This document shows, piece after piece, positions 56,164 through 64,000 of a stretch of 64,000 bases of DNA. Origin of the DNA: Lachnospiraceae bacterium (GTDB taxonomy: Bacteria; Bacillota; Clostridia; Lachnospirales; Lachnospiraceae); NCBI GenBank assembly GCA_029225065.1, contig JAQXVT010000055.1:1-64000 (forward strand), in the 5' to 3' direction. Within the stretch, counting starts at the first letter, position 1. Each line of letters starts with the position of its first letter. The translations under genes were made by a program, and so were the position numbers. A model generated the notes under the pieces. The model had not been told where the DNA came from and did not search any database. It was given only the letters and a program-made list of their open reading frames with translations.

Positions 56164-56691
56164 TCACTTCTCCTCAAAGCTTCCCAATCGCCGCAGTATC
56201 CGCACCAGCTCCCTGCTGTCGCGCTCTCCAAGATATTCCTGCAGCTTCCGATACCATGCATGCAGCCGCTCATTCGTCCGCACTGCATGTTCCCGTCCCT
56301 GTTCCGTGATGTATACAATCACCTTTCTGCTGTCTTTCGGATCATCTCTTCTGGAGATCAGTTCTTTTTCTTCCAGGCGCTTTAATATATCAGCCATTCT
56401 GCCTGAACCGACCTCCAGCTGCTCTTTCAGAAACCCGGAAGAAACCCCGTTTTTCTTGTATGCAAGGTAATGAAGCAATCCTTCCTCGCCGCTCACGCTG
56501 GCCGTCGCTTCTTTTTGCAGATTCCATCTGCCAAGATTTGCAAACATGACATAAAGTTCCTGACTGATCGCATCCGCTGACTGCCCTGCCGCTTCCGGCA
56601 GTTCCTCTGGAAACGAATTTGAGGAATCCTTTCCATCAAACCGTTCCGCCGTCTCCTGTCCCTGCCCTGTTTCCCACACTGTCCTGTCCAT
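56164..56691 (-). CDS. MarR-family transcriptional regulator
   Basis: The 175-residue protein has a winged helix-turn-helix of the MarR type (GVSSGFLKEQLEVGSGRMADILKRLEEKELISRRDDPKDSRKVIVYIT; landmarks VGSGRMADILKRLEEK and DDPKDSRKV). MarR proteins bind palindromes as dimers and often release on a small ligand. It begins 14 bp after the citrate synthase stop on the same strand and probably shares its transcript, which makes the palindrome at 58076-58088 a candidate operator. An N-terminal tail of about 40 polar residues is unusual. The start is uncertain: GAGG is 11 nt from the ATG at 56691, and an ATG at 56727 overlaps the previous gene. Confidence 0.85.
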   Translation of the reverse strand: MDRTVWETGQGQETAERFDGKDSSNSFPEELPEAAGQSADAISQELYVMFANLGRWNLQKEATASVSGEEGLLHYLAYKKNGVSSGFLKEQLEVGSGRMADILKRLEEKELISRRDDPKDSRKVIVYITEQGREHAVRTNERLHAWYRKLQEYLGERDSRELVRILRRLGSFEEK

Positions 56692-56704
56692 TTTTCTTTT
56701 TGCC

Positions 56705-58048
56705 TCATCGCCGATCTCTCGGCACATACTCCCGCTCTACCATCAGGCTCTTGTAAGCCGGACGGATGATCTTCTCCATGCTTACCAGCTCCTCAATCCG
56801 GTGCGCACTCCAGCCGGTAATACGGGCAATCGCAAACAGCGGAGTATACAGTTCCATCGGAATGCCAAGCATCTCATACACAAAGCCGCTGTAAAAATCG
56901 ACGTTCGGGCTGACACCCTTATACATCTTGCGCTGCTTTGCGATCAGCATCGGAGCGATCTCCTCGATCCGCTGATACAGCCCCATATCTTCCTCTCTGT
57001 GCTTCTGCACTGCCAGGCGTTCCACAAAGCTCTTCAGCACACGCTCACGAGGGTCAGACACCGAATAAACCGCATGTCCCATACCATAGATCAGTCCTTT
57101 ATGGTCAAACGTCTCTTTATTCAGGATCTTTGCCAGATAATACTCGATCTCCTCGTCATCCTTATAATCTTTCACATGTGCACGGATATCGTCCATCATT
57201 TTCATAACCATCAGATTCGCTCCGCCATGCTTCGGCCCTTTCAGGGATGAAAGTGCTGCCGCAACCGCAGAATACGTATCGGAACCAGACGACGTCACGA
57301 CGCGCGTCGTAAACGTGGAATTGTTTCCGCCGCCATGCTCCATATGCAGGATCAGCGCGACCTCAAGCACCTTCGCCTCCAGATGATTGAACTCTTTGTC
57401 CGGACGCAGCATCCGCAGGAAATTCTCTGCGGTGGAAAACGACGGATCCGGGCGGTGAATATACATGCTCTCGTCTTTGTCATAATGATTGTAAGCGTGA
57501 TAGCCGTATACCGCCAGCATCGAAAAAACGCTGATCAGCATCATACACTGGCGCAGCACATTGTCCAGATCAAGGACCGTGGCATCTTTATCATACGATG
57601 CAAGCGTCAGCACACTCTTCGTCATGGAATTCATGATATCGACACTCGGCGCTTTCATGATAACATCACGCGTAAAATTAGTCGGAAGATCCCGGCTCTG
57701 TGCGAGAACCTCCTTGAAATTTTTCATCTCCGTCTCAGACGGCAGCTCTCCGAATAAAAGAAGGTACGCCGTCTCTTCGAATCCAAACAGGGAGTCTCCG
57801 CTGCCCCGGATCAGATCCTCCACATTGTATCCGCGGTACCACAGCTGGCCGTCGCAGGGAACGCGCTGGCCGTCTTCTTCCTTAAACGCAACCACGTTGG
57901 AAATATTCGTCAGTCCGGTCAGGACGCCCTGCCCGTTCAGGTCGCGCAGTCCGCGCTTCACACCGTATTTCAGATACAAATCCTTATCGATCGTATCGAC
58001 CTGCTGACACTTTTTCGCATGCTCTGCGGTAAATTCATTCATATTCAT
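56705..58048 (-). CDS. gltA: Citrate synthase
   Basis: This enzyme condenses oxaloacetate and acetyl-CoA to citrate, the entry to the oxidative half of an incomplete TCA cycle that makes glutamate in these bacteria. The 447-residue protein has the catalytic His in KHGGANL, the second His in YGMGHAVYS, and Asp in NVDFYSGFVYEM. It is of the Si type, not the Re type of some clostridia. The start at 58048 (MNMNEFTAEH) has GGGAGG 9 nt upstream. A promoter and a palindromic operator lie upstream, and a marR gene follows. Confidence 0.95.
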   Translation of the reverse strand: MNMNEFTAEHAKKCQQVDTIDKDLYLKYGVKRGLRDLNGQGVLTGLTNISNVVAFKEEDGQRVPCDGQLWYRGYNVEDLIRGSGDSLFGFEETAYLLLFGELPSETEMKNFKEVLAQSRDLPTNFTRDVIMKAPSVDIMNSMTKSVLTLASYDKDATVLDLDNVLRQCMMLISVFSMLAVYGYHAYNHYDKDESMYIHRPDPSFSTAENFLRMLRPDKEFNHLEAKVLEVALILHMEHGGGNNSTFTTRVVTSSGSDTYSAVAAALSSLKGPKHGGANLMVMKMMDDIRAHVKDYKDDEEIEYYLAKILNKETFDHKGLIYGMGHAVYSVSDPRERVLKSFVERLAVQKHREEDMGLYQRIEEIAPMLIAKQRKMYKGVSPNVDFYSGFVYEMLGIPMELYTPLFAIARITGWSAHRIEELVSMEKIIRPAYKSLMVEREYVPRDRR

Positions 58049-58075
58049 ATCAGATGCCCTCCCCCTGTCAGATAT

Positions 58076-58088
58076 CTCGCACTGCGAG
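58076..58088. promoter_or_regulatory. Palindromic operator at the citrate synthase start site
   Basis: CTCGCA-C-TGCGAG is a perfect 13-bp palindrome placed 8 bp after the -10 box, over the expected transcription start. A repressor there would block gltA; the cotranscribed MarR protein is the simplest candidate. Confidence 0.65.
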
Positions 58089-58096
58089 TTATTCAA

Positions 58097-58124
58097 ATAA
58101 TACCATAAAAAGGGGAGATGTCAA
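58097..58124 (-). promoter_or_regulatory. Promoter of gltA-marR
   Basis: On the minus strand TTGACA (58119-58124) and TATTAT (58097-58102) are separated by 16 bp, a strong match. Confidence 0.85.
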
Positions 58125-58150
58125 CCCACTTTAGAAAAACTTAATATTAC

Positions 58151-58459
58151 CTAAAACAACTCTGCTTCCAGCTCTTCTCTCGTCTTATATCCGACAGATT
58201 TTTTCACAATTTCACCGTCCTTCATCAGCACCAGCATCGGGATCGCAGCTGCCTTGAAGCGCTGTACCAGCTCCATCTCCTCATCCGCATTTACTTTTCC
58301 CACGATGATTTCCGGATGTGCCTCACTAATTTCCTCCACGATCGGTGCAAGCATCTGGCACGGTCCGCACCATACGGCCCAGATATCGATCAGAACCGGC
58401 TTGTCTGCCTTTAATACCTTCTCCTCAAAATTTTCTTTTGTTATTGTAAGTACTGCCAT
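58151..58459 (-). CDS. trxA: Thioredoxin
   Basis: Thioredoxin reduces protein disulfides using the WCGPC motif, here WAVWCGPCQMLAP with Cys 31 and Cys 34. The 102-residue protein starts MAVLTITKENFEEKV. The start at 58459 has AAGGAG 8 nt upstream. I see no terminator between it and the gltA promoter 27 bp downstream, so readthrough into gltA is possible. Confidence 0.97.
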   Translation of the reverse strand: MAVLTITKENFEEKVLKADKPVLIDIWAVWCGPCQMLAPIVEEISEAHPEIIVGKVNADEEMELVQRFKAAAIPMLVLMKDGEIVKKSVGYKTREELEAELF

Positions 58460-58493
58460 TTTTATTCTCCTTTCTGTTGTATGCTTTTTCTTC

Positions 58494-58522
58494 ATTATTC
58501 GCTTTTTCCTGCATTCTGTCAA
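58494..58522 (-). promoter_or_regulatory. Promoter of trxA
   Basis: On the minus strand TTGACA (58517-58522) and AATAAT (58494-58499) are separated by 17 bp. Confidence 0.75.
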
Positions 58523-58573
58523 GTAGCGAAGTTTTCTTGCACTTTTATGTTTTTTTTATTATTATAATAACCA

Positions 58574-58634
58574 AAGCGGATATTTGCAATCCGCTTCGCT
58601 ACCTGCTCATAACAGAGCAGCTGCTCGGTTAAAA
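58574..58634 (+). repeat. Dispersed intergenic repeat, copy B
   Basis: AGCGGATATTTGCAATCCGCT forms a hairpin by itself; it is followed by TCGCTACCTGCTC and, after GAGCAGCTGCTC, by CGGTTAAAAT. It is the closest relative of copy A and lies between trxA and the MerR gene. Confidence 0.7.
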
Positions 58635-58693
58635 TATTACAAACCAGACCTGCAATTGCCCGATTCAGGCAGTCTTTTGCAGAAAGGAGTACC

Positions 58694-59875
58694 ATGAAAT
58701 TACCTGGATACTATTCCTCCGGACAATTTGCAAAAATGGCAAATGTTTCTGTCCGCACAATCCGGTTTTATGACAAACAAAATATTCTGAAACCATCCTA
58801 TGTCACGCCAGCCGGCGCACGGTTTTATACTGACTCTGATTTTGCCAGACTGCAGCAAATTCTTCTTCTTAAATATCTCGGCTTTTCGCTCGATGATATC
58901 CGTGAAATGACGATCAATGACCTCGACTGCCATTTCATGCTCAGCTCTCTGAAAATGCAGAAAAAGCTTGTTCAGGACCGCATGGAGCAGCTACAGCTTG
59001 TTGAACATGCCATTGACAACACCATTTCCGCCATCGGTGAGCAGAAACAGATTGACTGGAGTCAGATGCTCGATCTGATTCATCTCACTAGTATGGAAAA
59101 AAGTCTCAAGACACAGTACCAGGATGCCACAAATATTTCCGCGCGCATCCGGCTGCACCGCGATTATTCCACCAATAAAGAAGGGTGGTTTCCATGGCTG
59201 TACCGCCAAAGCCAGATCCGTTCCGGCATGGAAATCCTTGAAGTCGGCTGCGGCACAGGTTCCTTATGGCAGGAAAATAAGGAGCGTCTTCCTGATAAAG
59301 TACACATCACTCTCTCTGATATTTCCGATGGAATGCTGCGCGATGCCAGAAGAACAATCGGTCTTGAAGATTCCCGTTTTTCCTTCCAGCCATTCGACTG
59401 TCATCATATTCCGTTTTCGGATATGTCATTCGATCTTATCTTTGCCAATCATGTACTTTTTTATTGTGAAGATCTCTCTTCCGTATTTCAGGAAGTGTGC
59501 CGTGTACTGCGCCCTTCCGGAGTTTTTATCTGCAGCACATACAGCAGACATCATATGCAGGAAATCAGCAGTCTTGTCCGGGAGTTCGACAACCGAATCG
59601 TTCTCTCAGCAGACAAGCTTTATGATCATTTCGGCCTGGAAAACGGTGCTGCGCTGCTGCAGCCTTATTTTTCTTCTGTTTCTGAACATATGTATGAAGA
59701 CTCGATCGAGCTTGGTCAGCCGGAGCCTCTGATCGAATATATTCTTTCCTGCCATGGGAACCAAAACCAGATCCTGCTTGACCGATACCACGAATTTCGG
59801 ACTTTTGTCGAAAAAAAGGTGCAAAATGGCTTTCATATTACAAAAGAATGCGGAATCTTTTTATGCCGTAAATGA
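58694..59875 (+). CDS. MerR-type regulator fused to a SAM-dependent methyltransferase
   Basis: This 393-residue protein has an N-terminal MerR winged helix (YSSGQFAKMANVSVRTIRFYDKQNIL, residues 8-33; then DFARLQQILLLKYLGFSLDDIREM), a coiled-coil dimer helix (about 85-130), and in place of the usual ligand pocket a class I methyltransferase (EILEVGCGTGSLW near residue 182, FDLIFANHVLFYCED). It may sense or modify a small molecule. The start has AGAAAGGAG 6 nt upstream. The rfb genes follow 300 bp downstream with a MerR-type promoter. The target of methylation is unknown. Confidence 0.85.
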   Translation: MKLPGYYSSGQFAKMANVSVRTIRFYDKQNILKPSYVTPAGARFYTDSDFARLQQILLLKYLGFSLDDIREMTINDLDCHFMLSSLKMQKKLVQDRMEQLQLVEHAIDNTISAIGEQKQIDWSQMLDLIHLTSMEKSLKTQYQDATNISARIRLHRDYSTNKEGWFPWLYRQSQIRSGMEILEVGCGTGSLWQENKERLPDKVHITLSDISDGMLRDARRTIGLEDSRFSFQPFDCHHIPFSDMSFDLIFANHVLFYCEDLSSVFQEVCRVLRPSGVFICSTYSRHHMQEISSLVREFDNRIVLSADKLYDHFGLENGAALLQPYFSSVSEHMYEDSIELGQPEPLIEYILSCHGNQNQILLDRYHEFRTFVEKKVQNGFHITKECGIFLCRK

Positions 59876-60013
59876 TGTTTGACAGCAGGTTTTCCGGCAA
59901 ATATCGTGTGCACAACGTAAAATACGAATAATCGCTTTACTTACAACATAATTTCTATAAAAAATTATTAATCCTTTTATAAAGACATTAAAAAAAAAAA
60001 AAGCAAAAAAAGC

Positions 60014-60044
60014 TTGCAGGTGACGTTACGTCATCTTTTATAAT
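60014..60044 (+). promoter_or_regulatory. MerR-type promoter with 19-bp spacer before rfbA
   Basis: TTGCAG (60014-60019) and TATAAT (60039-60044) are separated by 19 bp, and the spacer carries the perfect 13-bp palindrome TGACGT-T-ACGTCA (60021-60033). A long spacer with a dyad is the hallmark of MerR-activated promoters. A further inverted repeat TCATCTT/AAGATGA (60031-60037, 60048-60054) overlaps the -10 box. The start would be about 125 nt before rfbA. Confidence 0.55.
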
Positions 60045-60176
60045 AACAAGATGAACAAGAGTTGTATTATCGTTTTACTTACATAGTGTTTCTTACTTTT
60101 ACGTCATTCATAAATTAAATATTTACCTGTTCTGCAGCGTACAATTCAGGTATATGATACAAAGGAGGGCTATCAT

Positions 60177-61076
60177 ATGAAAGGAATCATTCTCGCCGGC
60201 GGATCTGGCACACGTTTGTATCCGCTCACTATGGTAACATCAAAACAGCTTCTTCCGATTTATGACAAACCGATGATTTATTATCCAATGTCGGTTCTGA
60301 TGAATGCCGGAATTCGTGACATCCTGATTATCTCAACTCCTCAGGACACGCCGCGTTTCCACGAACTGCTTGGTGACGGGCATCAGTTTGGTGTTCATCT
60401 GACCTACGCCGTACAGCCAAGCCCGGACGGACTGGCACAGGCTTTCATTATCGGAGAAGAATTTATCGGAAACGACACGGTAGCTATGGTACTCGGTGAC
60501 AACATCTTCACCGGTCAGGGATTAACCCAGCGCTTAAAAGATGCCGTTTCAAATGCAGAAACCGGAAAGGGTGCTACGGTATTCGGTTATTACGTCGATG
60601 ACCCGGAACGTTTCGGTATTGTTGAATTCAACACAGAAGGCAAGGCTGTTTCCATCGAGGAAAAACCGCTGCATCCAAAGAGTAATTACTGTGTTACCGG
60701 ATTATACTTCTATGACAATAAAGTTGTAGAATACGCAAAAAATCTGAAACCGAGTGCCCGCGGAGAGCTTGAAATTACAGACTTAAACCGCATCTATCTG
60801 GAAAGCGGCAATTTAAATGTGGAACTGCTTGGTCAGGGCTTTACCTGGCTGGATACAGGTACTCATGAAAGCCTCGTTGAAGCAACAAATTTCGTCAAGA
60901 CGATTGAATCGCATCAGCATCGGAAGATCGCCTGCCTGGAAGAGATTGCTTATCTGAACGGCTGGATTACCGAAGAAGAAGTATTGGAGGTTTACGAAGT
61001 ACTGAAGAAAAATCAGTATGGACAGTATTTGAAAGATGTACTTGACCACAAATATATCGATATTCTGCATCGGTAA
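60177..61076 (+). CDS. rfbA: Glucose-1-phosphate thymidylyltransferase
   Basis: RfbA (RmlA) makes dTDP-glucose from glucose 1-phosphate and dTTP, first step of dTDP-L-rhamnose synthesis for cell-surface polysaccharide. The 299-residue protein begins [37 protein letters not shown] (nucleotide-binding [11 protein letters not shown]), and has the conserved [12 protein letters not shown] and [20 protein letters not shown]. The start has AAAGGAGG 6 nt upstream. First gene of rfbABDC. Confidence 0.97.
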   Translation: MKGIILAGGSGTRLYPLTMVTSKQLLPIYDKPMIYYPMSVLMNAGIRDILIISTPQDTPRFHELLGDGHQFGVHLTYAVQPSPDGLAQAFIIGEEFIGNDTVAMVLGDNIFTGQGLTQRLKDAVSNAETGKGATVFGYYVDDPERFGIVEFNTEGKAVSIEEKPLHPKSNYCVTGLYFYDNKVVEYAKNLKPSARGELEITDLNRIYLESGNLNVELLGQGFTWLDTGTHESLVEATNFVKTIESHQHRKIACLEEIAYLNGWITEEEVLEVYEVLKKNQYGQYLKDVLDHKYIDILHR

Positions 61077-61166
61077 TACTATAATGTTTTTAAGTACGTA
61101 TCAATTACTGCCTTTTAAACCAAAGAATTCTATAAAACATCAGATGCAAAGGAGATTTTATCACAT

Positions 61167-62186
61167 ATGAATATTATCGTTACCGGCGGTGCCGGATTTA
61201 TCGGAAGCAACTTTATTTTTCACATGCTGGAGGCTCATCCGGATTACAGGATCGTATGCCTGGACTGTCTGACCTATGCAGGAAATCTTTCCACACTTGC
61301 TCCGGTCATGGATCAGCCAAATTTCCGTTTTGTAAAAGACAGCATCACAGATCGTGAAGCAGTTTACCGTCTGTTTGAGGAGGAGCACCCAGATATCGTG
61401 GTCAACTTCGCTGCCGAATCTCATGTGGACCGTTCCATCGAAAACCCTGAGATCTTTCTTGACACCAACATCAAGGGAACTGCTGTTTTAATGGATGCCT
61501 GCCGTAAGTATGGCATCACCCGCTATCATCAGGTATCTACTGATGAAGTTTACGGTGATCTTCCGCTCGACCGCCCGGATCTCTTCTTCACGGAAGAAAC
61601 CCCGATCCACACAAGTTCTCCATACAGTTCTTCCAAAGCAGGTGCAGACCTTCTCGTTCTTGCTTATCACCGCACGTATGGTCTTCCTGTTACGATCAGC
61701 CGCTGCTCCAACAATTACGGCCCTTACCATTTCCCGGAGAAACTCATTCCACTCATGATCGCCAATGCATTAAACGATAAGCCGCTTCCGGTCTACGGAA
61801 AAGGTGAAAATGTACGCGACTGGCTGTATGTTGAGGATCACTGCCGTGCAATCGATCTGATTATCCACAAAGGACGTGTCGGTGAGGTCTACAACGTCGG
61901 CGGCCACAATGAGATGCGCAACATCGACATCGTAAAACTGATCTGCCGCGAACTCGGCAAACCGGAAAGTCTGATTACTTACGTTGCTGACCGCAAGGGT
62001 CACGATATGCGCTATGCAATCGATCCAACCAAGATTCACAACGAACTCGGATGGCTTCCGGAAACAAAATTCGCGGATGGCATCAAGAAAACCATCGAGT
62101 GGTATTTAAACAATCGTGAATGGTGGGAAACCATTATTTCCGGTGAATATCAGAATTACTACGAAAAAATGTACGGAAATCGTTAA
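61167..62186 (+). CDS. rfbB: dTDP-glucose 4,6-dehydratase
   Basis: RfbB (RmlB) converts dTDP-glucose to dTDP-4-keto-6-deoxyglucose. The 339-residue extended SDR protein shows the NAD-binding GGAGFIGSNF, the Thr-Asp-Glu active-site segment VSTDEVYGDL, and YSSSKAGADLL (Tyr and Lys of the YxxxK motif). The start has AAAGGAG 7-8 nt upstream, 90 bp after rfbA. Confidence 0.97.
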   Translation: MNIIVTGGAGFIGSNFIFHMLEAHPDYRIVCLDCLTYAGNLSTLAPVMDQPNFRFVKDSITDREAVYRLFEEEHPDIVVNFAAESHVDRSIENPEIFLDTNIKGTAVLMDACRKYGITRYHQVSTDEVYGDLPLDRPDLFFTEETPIHTSSPYSSSKAGADLLVLAYHRTYGLPVTISRCSNNYGPYHFPEKLIPLMIANALNDKPLPVYGKGENVRDWLYVEDHCRAIDLIIHKGRVGEVYNVGGHNEMRNIDIVKLICRELGKPESLITYVADRKGHDMRYAIDPTKIHNELGWLPETKFADGIKKTIEWYLNNREWWETIISGEYQNYYEKMYGNR

Positions 62187-62218
62187 AAGAATCAAAACCT
62201 GTCAATGGGAGGTATAAC

Positions 62219-63151
62219 ATGAAGGCACTTGTTACCGGAGTCGGCGGCCAGCTTGGTCATGATGTAATCAATGAATTAGTAAAACGTGGACATGAATGCA
62301 TTGGTTCCGGTCTTACTTCAGAATATAACGGCAATCAGGATGGTACTGCTGTAACCAGAGTATCTTATGTGTCAATGGACATCACCGATGAGGCAGCCGT
62401 AAAGCATGTAATTACAGAATTTTCTCCAGACGTCGTAATACACTGTGCAGCCTGGACCGCTGTTGATCTCGCAGAAGAAAAAGATAACATTGCAAAAGTT
62501 CACGCAGTCAATGTCTGCGGCACAGAAAATATTGCCCGCGCCTGCAGGGAAATTGATTGTAAAATGATTTACCTCTCTACAGATTACGTATTCAATGGCC
62601 AGGGGAATCTCCCCTGGCAGCCTGATTGTAAGAATTATCATCCGCTCAACGTATATGGGCAAACAAAGCTGGAAGGCGAACTGGCGGTTTCTTCTTTGCT
62701 TGAAAAATACTTTATTGTCCGTATTGCGTGGGTATTCGGTACAAACGGAAGCAACTTTGTCAAAACCATGTTAAATATCGCAAAAACACACAATACGCTT
62801 CGTGTTGTCAATGATCAAATCGGTACGCCGACTTATACTTTCGATCTTGCCTCTCTGCTCTGCGACATGGCCGAAAGCGATAAATACGGATATTACCACG
62901 CAACAAATGAAGGCGGTTATATCAGCTGGTATGATTTTACAAAAGAAATTTTCCGTCAGGCCGCAGAGCTCGGTCATACTGAATATTCAGAAATCACTGT
63001 GCTTCCTGTCACAACCGCTGAGTATGGGCTTTCAAAAGCCGCCCGGCCATTCAACAGCCGCCTTGATAAAAGCAAACTTATCACAAATGGTTTTACGCCG
63101 CTCCCTGATTGGCGTGACGCTCTTCACCGCTATCTTCAGCAGTGTCTATAG
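62219..63151 (+). CDS. rfbD: dTDP-4-dehydrorhamnose reductase
   Basis: RfbD (RmlD) reduces dTDP-4-keto-L-rhamnose to dTDP-L-rhamnose. The 310-residue SDR protein has the motif GVGGQLGHDVINEL near residue 7, the STDYVFNGQG segment, and the YGQTKLEGE active-site Tyr and Lys. The start has GGGAGG 6 nt upstream. It lies 32 bp after rfbB and before rfbC. Confidence 0.96.
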   Translation: MKALVTGVGGQLGHDVINELVKRGHECIGSGLTSEYNGNQDGTAVTRVSYVSMDITDEAAVKHVITEFSPDVVIHCAAWTAVDLAEEKDNIAKVHAVNVCGTENIARACREIDCKMIYLSTDYVFNGQGNLPWQPDCKNYHPLNVYGQTKLEGELAVSSLLEKYFIVRIAWVFGTNGSNFVKTMLNIAKTHNTLRVVNDQIGTPTYTFDLASLLCDMAESDKYGYYHATNEGGYISWYDFTKEIFRQAAELGHTEYSEITVLPVTTAEYGLSKAARPFNSRLDKSKLITNGFTPLPDWRDALHRYLQQCL

Positions 63152-63230
63152 TGTAAAATGATAGTTTATAATATTCCAGATCCATTCAAGCGAATGCCTC
63201 GTGGAAATGAATAGTTTCAGGAGATTAAAA

Positions 63231-63839
63231 ATGGGACAGATTAAAGTTGAAAAAAACGCAGGTGGTATTGAAGGGCTTTGCATCATTACCCCTGCAGTTC
63301 ATGGAGATGCTCGTGGATATTTCGCAGAAACTTATAATCAAAATGACATGAACGAAGCTGGATTAACCATGAAATTTGTTCAGGACAATCAATCCGGCTC
63401 TGTAAAAGGTGTTCTGCGAGGTCTTCATTATCAAAAAGAGCATCCTCAGGGCAAGCTGGTACGCGTCATTCGCGGCTCTGTTTTTGATGTAGCCGTCGAT
63501 TTACGTAAAGACAGCGCCACCTATGGTAAATGGTTTGGTATTGAGCTTACAGAAGAAAATCATAAGCAATTTTATATTCCTCAGGGATTTGCTCACGGCT
63601 TTCTGGTGCTCAGTGACATCGCGGAATTCTGCTATAAATGTACCGACTTCTACCGTCCCGGTGATGAAGGCGGCATGGCATGGAATGATCCGGATCTTGG
63701 TATTGTCTGGCCGCAGCTGGTTGGTTCTTACAACGGTACGCCGTCCGCTGCGGGATATACACTTGAGGATGGCACACCGCTTAATTTAAGCGATAAAGAC
63801 CAGAAATGGCTTGGATTTAAGGACACCTTTACTTTTTAA
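63231..63839 (+). CDS. rfbC: dTDP-4-dehydrorhamnose 3,5-epimerase
   Basis: RfbC (RmlC) epimerises dTDP-4-keto-6-deoxyglucose to the L-rhamno form; it acts before RfbD despite being the last gene. The 202-residue cupin has the conserved DARGYFAETYNQ near the start, the catalytic His in VLRGLHYQ, and QFYIPQGFAHGFLVLS. The start at 63231 (MGQIKVEKNAGG) has AGGAG 7 nt upstream; a longer frame from 63201 lacks such a site. Confidence 0.95.
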   Translation: MGQIKVEKNAGGIEGLCIITPAVHGDARGYFAETYNQNDMNEAGLTMKFVQDNQSGSVKGVLRGLHYQKEHPQGKLVRVIRGSVFDVAVDLRKDSATYGKWFGIELTEENHKQFYIPQGFAHGFLVLSDIAEFCYKCTDFYRPGDEGGMAWNDPDLGIVWPQLVGSYNGTPSAAGYTLEDGTPLNLSDKDQKWLGFKDTFTF

Positions 63840-63868
63840 AATTATTTTTGCCCGAAAGGCATTCTCTC

Positions 63869-63912
63869 CCCTGCAGCTGACACCAGACGGGAATCGGCTA
63901 CAGGGATTTTTT
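63869..63912 (+). terminator. Terminator of the rfb operon
   Basis: CCCTGCAGCTGA pairs with TCGGCTACAGGG (one internal mismatch and a G-U) around a 13-nt loop, followed by six U, 30 bp after rfbC. Confidence 0.85.
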
Positions 63913-63927
63913 ATAGACTTTTTCCGT

Positions 63928-63977
63928 AAAAAACAGTCAGGAAAATCAATTTCCAATTCGTTGATTTCCCTGACTGT
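63928..63977 (-). terminator. Terminator for a gene beyond the right edge
   Basis: ACAGTCAGG and CCTGACTGT with an inner AAATCAA/TTGATTT stem form a strong hairpin. The run of six A at its left end is a U tract on the minus strand, so it probably serves a minus-strand gene outside the window. Confidence 0.7.
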
Positions 63978-64000
63978 CTCTGTCTTCTTTATTAATTCAA

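Overview
The window looks like chromosomal DNA of an anaerobic, fermentative, probably spore-forming Firmicute of the Lachnospiraceae (Clostridium cluster XIVa) type. The reasons are pyruvate:ferredoxin oxidoreductase, pyruvate phosphate dikinase, CodY, a CIRCE/HrcA-type groESL operon, a SleC-like spore cortex protein, single-subunit glycyl-tRNA synthetase, and strong GGAGG ribosome binding sites throughout. The genus is inference. I saw no rRNA, tRNA or CRISPR array.

Layout. 1-3189: the right end of a decayed Tn7-like transposon (tnsA, truncated tnsB, headless tnsC, an accessory ssb, an edge-truncated XRE regulator) with a dense array of TTTCCCAAAA repeats and a TGT...ACA terminus. It sits about 290 bp past the ppdK stop codon. 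3.4-18 kb (minus strand): ppdK; a DUF1461 / M16 protease / era / recO / lipoprotein / glyS operon; PFOR. 18-22 kb: a MATE transporter diverging from an ABC-F gene with a structured leader. 21.8-25.3 kb: a three-gene SPFH / zinc-ribbon / TPM cassette resembling Bacillus ydjGHI without pspA. 25.5-31 kb: intergenic inverted repeats, a phospholipase-like protein, carAB. 31-33.5 kb (plus): SleC-like protein and class II aldolase. 33.5-50 kb (minus): nitroreductase-like protein, MATE, a HEAT-methyltransferase fusion coupled to an amidase, guaB, two membrane proteins, groESL with CIRCE, codY with a CodY box in its own promoter, then comM-dprA-topA. 50-56 kb: a YgjP-like metallopeptidase, a GH20 hexosaminidase, and a plus-strand ABC importer of the TrpX type. 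56-58.5 kb: citrate synthase with a MarR regulator and a palindromic operator, then thioredoxin. 58.7-63.8 kb (plus): a MerR-methyltransferase fusion followed by the dTDP-rhamnose operon rfbABDC.

How it works together. PPDK, PFOR, aldolase and citrate synthase form a central-carbon set around pyruvate. CodY, HrcA (through CIRCE), a MarR protein and possibly a MerR protein are the regulators with recognisable sites. Short intergenic palindromic repeats recur in gene leaders and tails and form a genome-level repeat family. The most unusual items are the Tn7-like remnant, the ABC-F leader RNA with an 8-codon upstream ORF, the MerR-type 19-bp-spacer promoter next to the MerR-methyltransferase gene, and the citrate synthase/MarR operator.
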